DNA of 58,277 nucleotides from Candidatus Goldiibacteriota bacterium (GTDB lineage Bacteria; Oederibacteriota; PGYV01; DYJU01), in the NCBI GenBank assembly GCA_938034975.1, contig CALHNI010000023.1, positions 1 through 58,277 of the forward strand, in the 5' to 3' direction. Both the position numbers and the translations under genes were made by a program. The notes below the pieces were generated by a model. It did not search any database. It saw nothing but the letters and a program-made list of their open reading frames with translations, and had not been told where the DNA came from. Position 1 is the first letter of the stretch. Every line of letters begins with the position of its first letter. Of the stretch, positions 45,296-53,847 are shown piece after piece.

Positions 45296-45484
45296 CCATA
45301 AAAACGCGTTAGAAAATGCGTTTTTACGGGAAAAATTTTTTTTATTATTTTTATTTTCATAATACATTACTTTTATTCACCCGTTTTTTAATTTAAAATA
45401 AAACGAAAGAGTTGTTTTAAATATTTTATTTCTTTAATTATATTTTTTTCCTGAAAAACGCAATTTTCAATCGCGATTTTCAGG
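45296..45484 (+). repeat. Bipartite hairpin element, complete copy (A then B)
   Basis: Hairpin A (45296-45329) has arms CCATAAAAACGC and GCGTTTTTACGG with one A-C mismatch. The spacer carries CATTACTTTTATTCACC, GTTTTTTAATTTAAAATAAA and TTTAAATATTTTATTTC. Hairpin B (45450-45484) pairs CCTGAAAAACGC with GCGATTTTCAGG, an uncompensated A-A mismatch that lies between the two perfect B types. It fills the 331-bp gap between two divergent genes. Confidence 0.85.
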
Positions 45485-45554
45485 ATAGAAAAAATACTTG
45501 ATTTTAAAAAATTTTTTTTATAAAATTAAATAAATTATTTTAAGGAGTTTAAAT

Positions 45555-46100
45555 ATGGAGTTAAATCAGGGTGTTTTACTTTTAAATACAACTTATGAGC
45601 CTTTAACTATTATTTCAGCCAAAAGGGCTTTTAAACTACTATTTTCCAAAAAAGCACATCCAATTGAATATACAAATTTCTTTACATATACAATAAAATC
45701 AAAAATAAGAATACCATCTGTTATTCAGATAACCTATTTTGTTAAAAAACCATATACAAAGCCTAAATTTTCAAAAAAAGCAGTATTTATAAGGGATAAT
45801 TATCAATGTCAGTATTGCGGTAATTTTACAACCAAACCAACTATTGACCATGTTTTACCAAGGTCAAAAGGCGGCAAAACAGTATGGCAAAATGTTGTAA
45901 CCGCATGTCCACAATGTAATAATAAAAAAAGCAATAAAACATTAAAAGAAGCAAATTTAAAATTAATCAAAGAGCCCAAAGAACCAAATTATCTAATCTA
46001 TACAACATTTACACATGGCGTAAAAAGGATGGAAACCTGGAAAAAATATTTTGAACCATCTACCCGCCCAACTTCACCAGTGCCTGTTTTATTGTCATAA
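45555..46100 (+). CDS. HNH endonuclease
   Basis: The 181-residue protein has the VLLLNTTYEPLTIISAKRAFKLLF N-terminal segment of a widespread HNH family, a CQYCGN zinc knuckle, the catalytic-type DHVLPRSKGG and a second knuckle CPQCNN. AAGGAGTTTAAAT precedes the ATG. Such stand-alone HNH proteins are common and rarely characterised; nicking or repair is a guess. It stands alone on the plus strand and converges with the ogg gene 3 bp away. Confidence 0.88.
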   Translation: MELNQGVLLLNTTYEPLTIISAKRAFKLLFSKKAHPIEYTNFFTYTIKSKIRIPSVIQITYFVKKPYTKPKFSKKAVFIRDNYQCQYCGNFTTKPTIDHVLPRSKGGKTVWQNVVTACPQCNNKKSNKTLKEANLKLIKEPKEPNYLIYTTFTHGVKRMETWKKYFEPSTRPTSPVPVLLS

Positions 46101-46103
46101 TTA

Positions 46104-46733
46104 TCATTTAAAAATTTCGCCTGTTTCTTTGCTCCAAAATAATAGATCAAGAGCTCCAAGCGGAATTCCTGTTTTTTTAGAAAATTTTTTAATCTTATTT
46201 TCAATATCAAAATATATTTTTTTTGTTAAAGTTTTGGGAATACTTTTTATAACACCTGCTTCTTTTAAATTTTTTAAAATATGTCTGTCTAAAATAGCAA
46301 AATTTTCTGTAAAACCAATATTCCTTAAAAAATGACTTGCTTCTTTATAACCATAACCTTTTATATTTTTCACCAGCCATTCGCGCAAAACAAAAGCATC
46401 TTTATTGTGTTTTAAATTATATATTACTTCGCTAAATTTTCTTCTCGCAAGAATTATATGCTTTGCTTTTGTGTATTTAAACCTCACCTTGTTTAATTCA
46501 CACAAAATTGCTTTTTCATTTCCATTTTTTAATTTGTTCTTTTTTATCAAATTTTCCACACATTCCCAACAAAATTTTGCTTTTGATTGCGGAGTTAATA
46601 GACAAAAAATAAACTCATGAAAAATTTTTTCTTCCGAATTATAATTACTTTTAAAGTATTTCAATCGCTCTTTTATTTTTTTTTCTTTTTCTTTGTATAA
46701 TCTTTTTAAGTTAACTATAAATTTTCTATTCAT
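46104..46733 (-). CDS. N-glycosylase/DNA lyase, Ogg2 type
   Basis: The 209-residue enzyme removes 8-oxoguanine and cleaves the strand. It has the helix-hairpin-helix KNIKGYGYKEASHFLRNIG with catalytic K130, the conserved D149 in FAILDRHIL, and a C-terminal Lys (ETGEIFK) that contacts the base in Ogg2 enzymes. This family is mainly archaeal and in some anaerobic bacteria such as Thermotoga. It implies protection against oxidative damage in an anaerobe. Confidence 0.88.
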   Translation of the reverse strand: MNRKFIVNLKRLYKEKEKKIKERLKYFKSNYNSEEKIFHEFIFCLLTPQSKAKFCWECVENLIKKNKLKNGNEKAILCELNKVRFKYTKAKHIILARRKFSEVIYNLKHNKDAFVLREWLVKNIKGYGYKEASHFLRNIGFTENFAILDRHILKNLKEAGVIKSIPKTLTKKIYFDIENKIKKFSKKTGIPLGALDLLFWSKETGEIFK

Positions 46734-46744
46734 TTTTGTATTGG

Positions 46745-47149
46745 CTAAAAGTTATTATGCTGATATTTTTTATCATTAACTATTTTTTTTTTTATTATTA
46801 AATAAATAATAATTATTAAAAAAATAAAAGAAATCCAAAAATTTATTATATTTAATATTTTCATTTTTTTTACGTTATCTTCCAAATCTACAATTTTATT
46901 TATCAAAGCATCTAAAATTTCACTTTCTATATTTGATTTTATTGCAATATCTTTTAATCTTTGCTCTTCTCCTTTTTTATCGTATCTTTCCCATATTATA
47001 TAAGGTTTTGCCTCCTGATGTTCTTTAATATCTTCAACACCTTCAATTAAAACTTTTATTTGTTTTTTATTCTGTTTCTCTTCTCCCAGGATATATTCAT
47101 TTTGAACGCAAATAATAAAAAATAATATTAAAAAAATTTTTTTTTGCAT
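46745..47149 (-). CDS. Small exported membrane-anchored protein
   Basis: The 134-residue protein has a signal peptide (about 1-22), a Lys/Glu-rich middle with a short helical coiled-coil-like stretch (about 70-98, ALINKIVDLEDNVKKMK) and a C-terminal transmembrane helix (about 102-124). The start at 47149 is chosen because CCGGAGAAAAA lies before it; the frame opens at 47170 without such a site. Function unknown; it lies 11 bp before the ogg gene in the same direction. Confidence 0.6.
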   Translation of the reverse strand: MQKKIFLILFFIICVQNEYILGEEKQNKKQIKVLIEGVEDIKEHQEAKPYIIWERYDKKGEEQRLKDIAIKSNIESEILDALINKIVDLEDNVKKMKILNIINFWISFIFLIIIIYLIIKKKIVNDKKYQHNNF

Positions 47150-47222
47150 TTTTTCTCCGGCAAACTTCATTTTATTAATATTAAAAAAGTATAAAGTATT
47201 TTTTACATTATAATAACATATT

Positions 47223-47822
47223 TTATACTTTTTTTGCTCTAATAAAATAAAATTTTTTATTTATTTTTTTTTCAATGGTAAATTTATTTCTTTTAAGCAT
47301 TTTATTCATTTGCGGGATACCTGGAAGAAAATGTTCTCTCATATTAAATCCCCATTTTTTATGTAAATTATTTATTTTTTCCCTTGATAAAGAATGAGCA
47401 ATTATTAAAAGACCATTTTTTTTTAAAAGATTATAAAATTTTCTTATGTATTTTTCTTTTGGATAAAAATGCGGAAAACAATTAAAACAAATGATTTTAT
47501 CAATTGATTTTTCTTTTATTTTTGTGTTTTTAACATCACAATTAATCAATTTTACATTTTTAAATTTTAATAATTTTTCCTTTGCATAATTTAACATATT
47601 TTCAGACATATCAACTGCATATAAAAAACCTTTTTCACCAATTTTTTCAAGTATAAAAACAGAAAAATCACCTTTACCGCAGCCTGGTTCTAAAACAATA
47701 TCACCTTTTTTTAATTTTAAAAATTTTATTATTTTTTTTAAATTTTCTTTTTCTTCTGTTGAAGTATTCCATTTATTAACATATCTTTCTGCAAGATTAT
47801 TAAAAATTTCACGATTGCCCAT
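47223..47822 (-). CDS. Class I SAM-dependent methyltransferase
   Basis: The 199-residue protein has the Rossmann methyltransferase motifs: DIVLEPGCGKGDFSVFIL (motif I), YAVDMSENML (motif II), and IICFNCFPHFYPKE (motif IV). It is UbiE/methyltransferase-11-like. It overlaps the ZnuB-like permease gene by 14 bp and is thus the last gene of the metal-uptake operon. Its substrate is unknown; a link to metal handling is inferred only from the operon. Confidence 0.85.
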   Translation of the reverse strand: MGNREIFNNLAERYVNKWNTSTEEKENLKKIIKFLKLKKGDIVLEPGCGKGDFSVFILEKIGEKGFLYAVDMSENMLNYAKEKLLKFKNVKLINCDVKNTKIKEKSIDKIICFNCFPHFYPKEKYIRKFYNLLKKNGLLIIAHSLSREKINNLHKKWGFNMREHFLPGIPQMNKMLKRNKFTIEKKINKKFYFIRAKKV

Positions 47823-48615
47823 ACTTTTTCCTTTTAGGCGAAAATACTGTGGTTATTATAAATAGCAAAGTCATAAATAAAACAACCGATGCACTTACAG
47901 GTAAATTTAATAAAAATGAAAGAATAATTCCACCTGCTGTTCCAATAGCACCAAAAATACCTGATAAAATAAAAAATTTTTTTAATTCAAATGTGATATG
48001 ATATGCAATTGCCGGGGGTGTAATTATCAGACTGAAAAGCATCAACCCGCCAATTATGTCAAGATTTATGGAAATAATAATACCTATAAGAAAAAAAATT
48101 AAATAATATAATATTTTATCATTAATCCCCAGCGAAATTGCAATTTCTCTGTTAAACATTATTGCAAGATAGGATTTATAAAATATAACGATAATTGCTA
48201 TCTCTAAAATTAAAGTACCAAGTAAAAGTATTATATCAAAAAAATCTATCAAAAGAATATTTCCCCATAAAAAATTCAAAACCATTTCATTATTACCTTT
48301 TAAAATACCTATACCTAAAAATGCAAATCCCATAACAGCAGAAAAAATTATTGAAATTGTTATATTGGGATTTATCTTTAACTTATCTGTCATAGGTCCA
48401 ATTAAAAACGAAGAAATTAAAGACAAACAAAATGCAGAAAGTTTGGTTGGTATATTAAATATAATTCCCCATATTCCACCAGCCATTGCTGCATGAGCCA
48501 TTGCAACACCAACAAATGGTATATTAAGCAAAAAAATAAAAACTCCTATCATTCCGCATTCTAATCCAACCAATATACCTGCCGATAATGTTTTAAAAAG
48601 AAATACATCAATCAT
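47809..48615 (-). CDS. Metal ABC transporter permease (ZnuB-like)
   Basis: The 268-residue inner-membrane protein has seven or eight hydrophobic segments and the ABC-3 pattern, with GVAMAHAAMAGG near the N-terminus and LMLFSLIITPPAIAYH in the middle, as in ZnuB/MntB permeases. It overlaps the ATPase gene by 8 bp. It is inferred to form the channel for the metal supplied by the ZnuA-like binding protein. Confidence 0.9.
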   Translation of the reverse strand: MIDVFLFKTLSAGILVGLECGMIGVFIFLLNIPFVGVAMAHAAMAGGIWGIIFNIPTKLSAFCLSLISSFLIGPMTDKLKINPNITISIIFSAVMGFAFLGIGILKGNNEMVLNFLWGNILLIDFFDIILLLGTLILEIAIIVIFYKSYLAIMFNREIAISLGINDKILYYLIFFLIGIIISINLDIIGGLMLFSLIITPPAIAYHITFELKKFFILSGIFGAIGTAGGIILSFLLNLPVSASVVLFMTLLFIITTVFSPKRKKYGQS

Positions 48616-49312
48616 ATATAAACTCCAGATAATCCTTCTTGTTAAAAATTTCTTTTTTATCCCCAGAAAAAACTATTTTACCGGATTTTAAAACAATAAC
48701 TTTTTTGCTTAAATCAGATATGTGGCTTAAAAGATGAGTTATGAGAAATATCGTTAGTTTTTTTTGATTATATATTTTTTCAACTATTTTTAAAAAATTT
48801 TTATATGCTAAAAAATCAAGGTTTAAATTTGGCTCATCTAAAAGAAGTATAACCGGTTCTCTTAAAAGTATCATTGCCAGTATTGTTTTTTGTTTTTCTC
48901 CGCCCGATAATAACCCAAATGGTTTATCAAGTAAATTTTGAATATTAAATTCATTAATAATTTTTAATGCCTTTTCATTTTTATAATATTTTTCTTTTAA
49001 TGAAAATTCAATTATATCTTTTGTTAATATTGGGAAAAATTTGTCCACTTCAAAATTTTGCGGCAGGTATGCCAATTTATTTCTGCAATTTAAAATATTT
49101 TTTTCAGTACATATTTCACCACAAATTTTTATTATGCCTTTATAAGGTTTATAAAATCCCATCAAAGTTTTTAAAATAGTTGTTTTACCAGAACCATTGG
49201 GTCCTAAAATTGTTATAAAATCTCCGTGTTCTGCTTTTAAATTTATATCTTCTAAAATTACTTTATCTGATAACTTAATATAAAGATTTTCTATTTCTAC
49301 TGTGCAACTCAT
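48608..49312 (-). CDS. Metal ABC transporter ATPase (ZnuC-like)
   Basis: The 234-residue ATPase has Walker A GPNGSGKTT near residue 38, the signature LSGGEKQ near 137, Walker B VILLLDEPNLNLD and the switch His in FLITHLLSH. It powers the ZnuB-like permease. It overlaps the binding-protein gene by 4 bp and the permease gene by 8 bp, indicating a tightly coupled operon. Confidence 0.92.
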   Translation of the reverse strand: MSCTVEIENLYIKLSDKVILEDINLKAEHGDFITILGPNGSGKTTILKTLMGFYKPYKGIIKICGEICTEKNILNCRNKLAYLPQNFEVDKFFPILTKDIIEFSLKEKYYKNEKALKIINEFNIQNLLDKPFGLLSGGEKQKTILAMILLREPVILLLDEPNLNLDFLAYKNFLKIVEKIYNQKKLTIFLITHLLSHISDLSKKVIVLKSGKIVFSGDKKEIFNKKDYLEFIYD

Positions 49313-50118
49313 TTTATATATTTTTTAATTGCAGAAATATTATATTCCCACAAATTTAAAAATAAACTTTCGCTTTGTTTTTCTTCTGGGAAATTAGAAA
49401 GTGTTATTATAGGAACTTTTAATTCTTTGGAAAATATTTTTGCTGTTTCATTATGATTTCCTGCTAAATTTCCTATTATAAATTTTACTCTGCTTTCTTT
49501 GCCAAGTTTAACTATTTCCTTGATATCGCCAGCCGACATCCTGTCTGGTCCTTCAAAAGCAAAAATCACATCAAATCCAAGCCATTTTGCAAAATTTAAT
49601 TGGTTTTTACTGCATAAAACTTTGTATGACTTTTTCTTTAATACCTCATTTATATATTTAATATCGGGTTTTATAGCATCAGCTATTTTTTGTCGCTTTT
49701 CATTTAAATTATTTTCAAATTTATTTATTTGTTTTTTATGGTATTTGCTTAATATCCTTTTCATTTCGTAAAGACCATAAGTATAATTACTGAATATTGT
49801 AAGGTCCTGAACCGGAAAAATCTCTAATTTGACATTTTTATTTATTTTTTTTATTTTTTCTATATAATTTTGCTGGAATGAATGTAAAATAATTAATTTG
49901 GCATCTTTTATTTTTTTTGCATCATCCGGCTTTAAATCAAAGCTTGCCGGGCATTGTAAAGGTGGAACAAGGGTATAAACTTTTATATTGGTATTAAAAG
50001 CAACGTCATTTGCAAGTGATGTTAATATACTTGTTCCTGTTAAAACATAAAAATTTTGATTGGAATATGCAGTGATACTCCAAATAAAGATAAAAAATAT
50101 AATAAAATATTTTTTCAT
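49309..50118 (-). CDS. Metal-binding periplasmic protein (ZnuA family) with altered metal site
   Basis: The 269-residue protein has a signal peptide (1-19) and the cluster A-1 (ZnuA/TroA) pattern: TSILTSLANDVA, DAKLIILHSFQQNY, the long linking helix (about 125-165) and GNLAGNHNETAKIF. The site where zinc proteins carry a conserved His reads LQCPASFDLKPDD, so a Cys and no His is found there, and the His-rich loop is missing. With NikR at the head of the operon, nickel or cobalt is a plausible substrate. Confidence 0.85.
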   Translation of the reverse strand: MKKYFIIFFIFIWSITAYSNQNFYVLTGTSILTSLANDVAFNTNIKVYTLVPPLQCPASFDLKPDDAKKIKDAKLIILHSFQQNYIEKIKKINKNVKLEIFPVQDLTIFSNYTYGLYEMKRILSKYHKKQINKFENNLNEKRQKIADAIKPDIKYINEVLKKKSYKVLCSKNQLNFAKWLGFDVIFAFEGPDRMSAGDIKEIVKLGKESRVKFIIGNLAGNHNETAKIFSKELKVPIITLSNFPEEKQSESLFLNLWEYNISAIKKYIK

Positions 50119-50149
50119 TTTCTTCCTTTTTATCTGCCTATGTCTATTT

Positions 50150-52033
50150 TTATATATTAATCAAAATACCTGATTTTAAAAGGAATCCGGAATTCGGATA
50201 ACCAGTTTTTATCTGATATTTTCTATCAAACATATTTTCTATATCAAGGTAAAAATTTGTATCAATATTATATATAGTTGTTTTGTAATTAAAATAGGTA
50301 TTTAAAATTGTATATTCTTCTAACTTTAATTGGCGTTCATTATCATCAAATCTGTCTCTTGCAAATTCAGTTTCAATTTTTATTGAAAAATCATTAAAAA
50401 ATGATATATCAGTGTAAACTTTTCCTGTTAAATATGCAAATCTTGCTGTTTTATCTCCTGGGTCAGTATAAGATGTATTAAAGCCTATTATAAATTTATC
50501 TAAAATCTTTGTTTCTATTCCGGTTTCTATGCCACGAATTAAAATAAAACCGGTATTTTTTAATTTTTTATCAACTGGATCTGTCTGTAAAAGGTTATTC
50601 CCTTCAATCTGATATATTGTTAAATCATAATCTAAAATTTCAAAGAATTTATTTTTTAAACCCAATTCATATTGCCAGAAATTTTCCGGCTTTAATTCAT
50701 CATAGGTTGCCCAGATTACTGTTCCCATGGCTGGTGTTTTATAACCTTTGGATAAATTAATATGCATTATAAAATCCTTAACCAATTCAACTTTTAAACC
50801 AAATTGTGGTGTTATCTCCTGTCCCCATTTATTATTTATTCCATACCGTGTTCCAAGATAAATACCAAAAATTCCTATATCCTGTGAAAAAGAAATATAT
50901 GGTGCATAATCATTTTCATATCTTTCTTCTATTTTCCTTGCCGCAGTAGGAACTCTGTTATCAAAATATCCCCCAAAATATTGCCAATCAAAACCTATCT
51001 TAGTTATATTACCAGGAAAAATATACCATTCATTTAATAATCTCAATCCATAATTTTGATATCTATTATAACTTCCATCTATTAATTTTCCCAAAAACTT
51101 ATTATATGTTTTTAAAAAATTATTATGTCCTGAATCGGTATATGTAATAATTTGAAATTTGGTATCATTATTTTCATATTTTACTCTTACATCACCTGCC
51201 CGTTGCAATGTCTGGAGTGCTTCCTGTTCCCTGTCCCATGAAATTGCATAAGTTGGCCCAGGATTAAAGGCCCTTATATAAGAATAATTTCCATTTACAT
51301 CAAAATACCATTCACCGAGTTCATAGCCTAAATGACCTGTGTAATTTTGGTGGTAAGAATCAGAATTTGGTCTTGCACCATCTGTTTCTCTGTAACCAGC
51401 AGAAAAAGCAAGATCAAAATTGCTTATTTTCCCCATAGTGCCACAAAAATAATCCTGGGTATAATAATTACCAAAAGCAGTATTTAACTTAATTTTAAAT
51501 CCTTCATTTTTTATTTTTTGTGTTTTAATTTTTATTGCCCCTGCAACTGCCTGATTACCAAGTTCAACTCCAGATGGCCCTTTGATAATTTCTACACTTT
51601 CAAAAGAATCCAGGGCAAGCGTATCAAATAAAGGATGCCGCCATATTCCCATATATTGTGGTCTTTCATCAATTAAAATTAAAATACCGGAATTTGGAAG
51701 TTCACCTAATCCTCTTATCTTTAATACAGACGGTGCTGCTCCTCCAGCTGCAAAACCTATTATACCGGATTTTTCAAAGTAAATACCTGATGAATATTTT
51801 AATATTTCCGGCAGAATCACTTTGCCATTTGCATTAATAATATCACCTAACAGGGTTGTTGTTGTCTGAATATTAGAATTCAAACCATTTATTATTTGTT
51901 CTTTTTGTTCTTCAACATAAATTTTGCCAATATCTTTATTTTCTTCTCCACCTGCTCCAACAAACTGAGCATACGATGAAATAAAAATAAAAAACAAAAA
52001 CAAAAACAAAATAAAAACAAGATTTTTTTTCAT
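50150..52033 (-). CDS. TonB-dependent receptor
   Basis: The 627-residue outer-membrane receptor has a signal peptide (about 1-22), a plug domain (about 55-175) with ILPEILKYSSGIYFEKSG, SVLKIRGLGELPNSGILILIDERPQY, SVEIIKGPSGVELGNQAVAGAIKIKT, and a 22-strand-type barrel. It imports a metal complex or cobalamin-like ligand with energy from TonB. It follows tonB by 12 bp and precedes the binding-protein gene by 31 bp, so the operon spans both membranes. Confidence 0.92.
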   Translation of the reverse strand: MKKNLVFILFLFLFFIFISSYAQFVGAGGEENKDIGKIYVEEQKEQIINGLNSNIQTTTTLLGDIINANGKVILPEILKYSSGIYFEKSGIIGFAAGGAAPSVLKIRGLGELPNSGILILIDERPQYMGIWRHPLFDTLALDSFESVEIIKGPSGVELGNQAVAGAIKIKTQKIKNEGFKIKLNTAFGNYYTQDYFCGTMGKISNFDLAFSAGYRETDGARPNSDSYHQNYTGHLGYELGEWYFDVNGNYSYIRAFNPGPTYAISWDREQEALQTLQRAGDVRVKYENNDTKFQIITYTDSGHNNFLKTYNKFLGKLIDGSYNRYQNYGLRLLNEWYIFPGNITKIGFDWQYFGGYFDNRVPTAARKIEERYENDYAPYISFSQDIGIFGIYLGTRYGINNKWGQEITPQFGLKVELVKDFIMHINLSKGYKTPAMGTVIWATYDELKPENFWQYELGLKNKFFEILDYDLTIYQIEGNNLLQTDPVDKKLKNTGFILIRGIETGIETKILDKFIIGFNTSYTDPGDKTARFAYLTGKVYTDISFFNDFSIKIETEFARDRFDDNERQLKLEEYTILNTYFNYKTTIYNIDTNFYLDIENMFDRKYQIKTGYPNSGFLLKSGILINI

Positions 52034-52045
52034 ATAGTGCTCCTT

Positions 52046-52639
52046 TTATCTTAATTTATAAATTATTTTTACGTTTAGATTCATTTTATTGAAATTATAA
52101 TATTCAGGTATTTCTGGGAATGGTTGCGCTCTTTTTAATGTATTTACCGCTTCTTCGTCAAGTATGCTGTTTCCTGAAGATTCTAAAATATTTATATTTT
52201 CAACTCTGCCATCTTTTAGAACCACAAAAGAAAGATATACATTGCCTTCTATACCTTCTTTTCTTGCAATTTCAGGATAATTACGCACTTTTTGAATTTT
52301 AAGTTTTATCATGTCTTCATATCTTAAGCCTTCATCTATATTTTTATAAATTGAATTACTATTTATTATTTTATTTTTATCACCAAATTCTTCTTTTGAA
52401 ACATTTTCATTGCGGATTTCATTTTTATTTTCTTTTTTGGCAATTTTACTTTCCTTATCAATCTTACCAATATCCGGCAAATCACTGCTTTCTATTGTTT
52501 CTATTGAAAAAAAATTTTTTTTATTAATTTTGATTTTTTTTAATTTCATATCGCCTGATAAAAAACTTATGCCTGTAAAAATACCTGCATGTAATGCAAC
52601 CGACAAAAACAAACTAAGTATTGTGATGTATCTACTCAT
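52046..52639 (-). CDS. tonB: TonB energy-transducing protein
   Basis: The 197-residue protein has an N-terminal transmembrane anchor (about 7-27), a charged Lys/Glu periplasmic spacer (about 35-105, shorter and without the usual Pro-rich repeats) and the TonB C-terminal domain with YPEIARKEGIEGNVYLSFVV, GRVENINILESSGNSILDEEAVNTLKRA. It starts on the stop codon of nikR (ATGA overlap). ExbB and ExbD are not in the window. Confidence 0.9.
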   Translation of the reverse strand: MSRYITILSLFLSVALHAGIFTGISFLSGDMKLKKIKINKKNFFSIETIESSDLPDIGKIDKESKIAKKENKNEIRNENVSKEEFGDKNKIINSNSIYKNIDEGLRYEDMIKLKIQKVRNYPEIARKEGIEGNVYLSFVVLKDGRVENINILESSGNSILDEEAVNTLKRAQPFPEIPEYYNFNKMNLNVKIIYKLR

Positions 52640-53055
52640 TTTAAATCTTTTCCTTTTGTGGCAATTGAAAGCTTGCCAAATTTAATTCCCTTTATACTTA
52701 TCAATTTATCCGCAATATCTTTTATTTTTGATGTTTTCCCTTTTACAATTATTACATCAAGACAATTATCATGGTCAAGATGGACATGGGTATCTGAAAC
52801 AATATAATTATAAAAATTATGCTGGACTTCATTTATTTTTTTTAGTAAATCCCTTTTATGATGGTCATAGACAAGGTTTATTGTTCCGATTGAAATTGCA
52901 TTTCCTGTTTTCCATTGTTCTTCAACAATAAAATTCCTTATAAGATCGCCAATTACTTTTGACCTGTTTTCATATTTTTTATTTTTTATAATTCTGTCAA
53001 ATTTCATTACCACTTCCAGGGGCAAAGAAACTCCGAATCTTAATACTTTTGACAT
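52636..53055 (-). CDS. nikR: Nickel-responsive regulator NikR
   Basis: The 139-residue ribbon-helix-helix regulator has the DNA-binding MSKVLRFGVSLPLEVVMKFD (1-20) and the ACT-like nickel domain with H79, H90, H92 and C98, which line up with E. coli H76, H87, H89 and C95 shifted by three. These are all four Ni ligands. The start at 53055 is backed by GGAG and 6 bases; a reading from 53097 would run into the operator region. It heads an operon for TonB, receptor and an ABC transporter, so nickel-dependent repression of this operon is likely. Confidence 0.93.
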   Translation of the reverse strand: MSKVLRFGVSLPLEVVMKFDRIIKNKKYENRSKVIGDLIRNFIVEEQWKTGNAISIGTINLVYDHHKRDLLKKINEVQHNFYNYIVSDTHVHLDHDNCLDVIIVKGKTSKIKDIADKLISIKGIKFGKLSIATKGKDLK

Positions 53056-53069
53056 CAGATGCTCCTTTA

Positions 53070-53097
53070 GTAACACTTTTTTATAAAAAAGTAACAC
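53070..53097 (-). promoter_or_regulatory. Candidate NikR operator upstream of nikR
   Basis: Two GTAACAC units (53070-53076, 53091-53097) lie 14 bases apart on the plus strand, around a palindromic ACTTTTTTATAAAAAAGT core. NikR sites of some anaerobes are GTGTTAC, 14 or 15 bases, GTAACAC. Here the left half is GTAACAC, a direct and not an inverted repeat, so the match is imperfect. It sits just before the nikR ribosome-binding site. Confidence 0.45.
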
Positions 53098-53129
53098 AAA
53101 AAATCAAAATTGTCAATACCGTTTTAAAG

Positions 53130-53305
53130 CCTGAAAAACGCATTAGCGTTTTTCAGGGTAAAAGAGAAAATATAAAAAATGTTTATAAAAAAAATAAAAA
53201 TTTTTAAAGTGTACTTGTTTTTAAAATTTAAAAACAGTTGAATTAAAGTAATAAACTATAAAAATAAAAAATTATTAAACAAAAATGACAAAAATATTTT
53301 ATTAG
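53130..53305 (-). repeat. Bipartite hairpin element, complete B and lost A
   Basis: Hairpin B (53130-53157) is a perfect 12-bp stem, CCTGAAAAACGC and GCGTTTTTCAGG with loop ATTA. The spacer (type II) follows with ACAGTTGAATTAAAGTAA, CTATAAAAATAAAAAA and TTAAACAAAAATGACAAAA. Hairpin A is missing; the spacer end forms the 3' end of the flavin reductase gene. Confidence 0.7.
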
Positions 53306-53840
53306 AATAAGTTATAAAATTATTTTTGCCTAAATGGTGTATTGCTTTACCTTTTTGTTTTTCAGCAAGCAATCTTTCTCCATCAAAAGCTTTTTTATCC
53401 GCATAAGCATTTGTTATATCTGAAATAACTATTGCTGTCCCGTCTAATATAAAAATTTTTTTAATTACACACTCCATATAACCAATAACACCTTCCGGAA
53501 TTTTACATCCGGTTTTTTTATTTATCTGACTTTTTATTTTCAAATAAAAAAACTTATCTATTAACTTTCCTGATATACTTCCGGCTTTTTTAACCAAATT
53601 AACCTGTGATATATGCGGAATACTTGCAACAAATTTTTTTGTTTTTCTTATATTTTCAAAAGTTTTATGACCAGTATCAATACAAAAAAGCAATCTTGCC
53701 GGCTTTAATTCCTGCGGGCAAACCCAGGCAATCGGTGCTATATTGTGTTTTTTGTCTTTTGAAACAGTTGAAATTAGTAAAAGTGGATTGGTGTTTAAAA
53801 GACGATAAATTTTATTTTTTTTAATTATCTTATACTTCAT
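53256..53840 (-). CDS. Flavin reductase-like (FMN-binding split barrel) protein
   Basis: The 194-residue protein has PLLLISTVSKDKKHNIAPIAWVCP at the N-terminus and FENIRKTKKFVASIPH, the FMN-binding pattern of flavin reductase/DIM6-type split barrels. It probably binds FMN and reduces a flavin or quinone. It begins 7 bp after the stop of the TrmH-like gene. The last 15 or so residues (NKIFLSFLFNNFLFL) are encoded by the spacer of a hairpin element, so the natural C-terminus was probably altered. Confidence 0.85.
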   Translation of the reverse strand: MKYKIIKKNKIYRLLNTNPLLLISTVSKDKKHNIAPIAWVCPQELKPARLLFCIDTGHKTFENIRKTKKFVASIPHISQVNLVKKAGSISGKLIDKFFYLKIKSQINKKTGCKIPEGVIGYMECVIKKIFILDGTAIVISDITNAYADKKAFDGERLLAEKQKGKAIHHLGKNNFITYSNKIFLSFLFNNFLFL

Positions 53841-53847
53841 ATTAATT

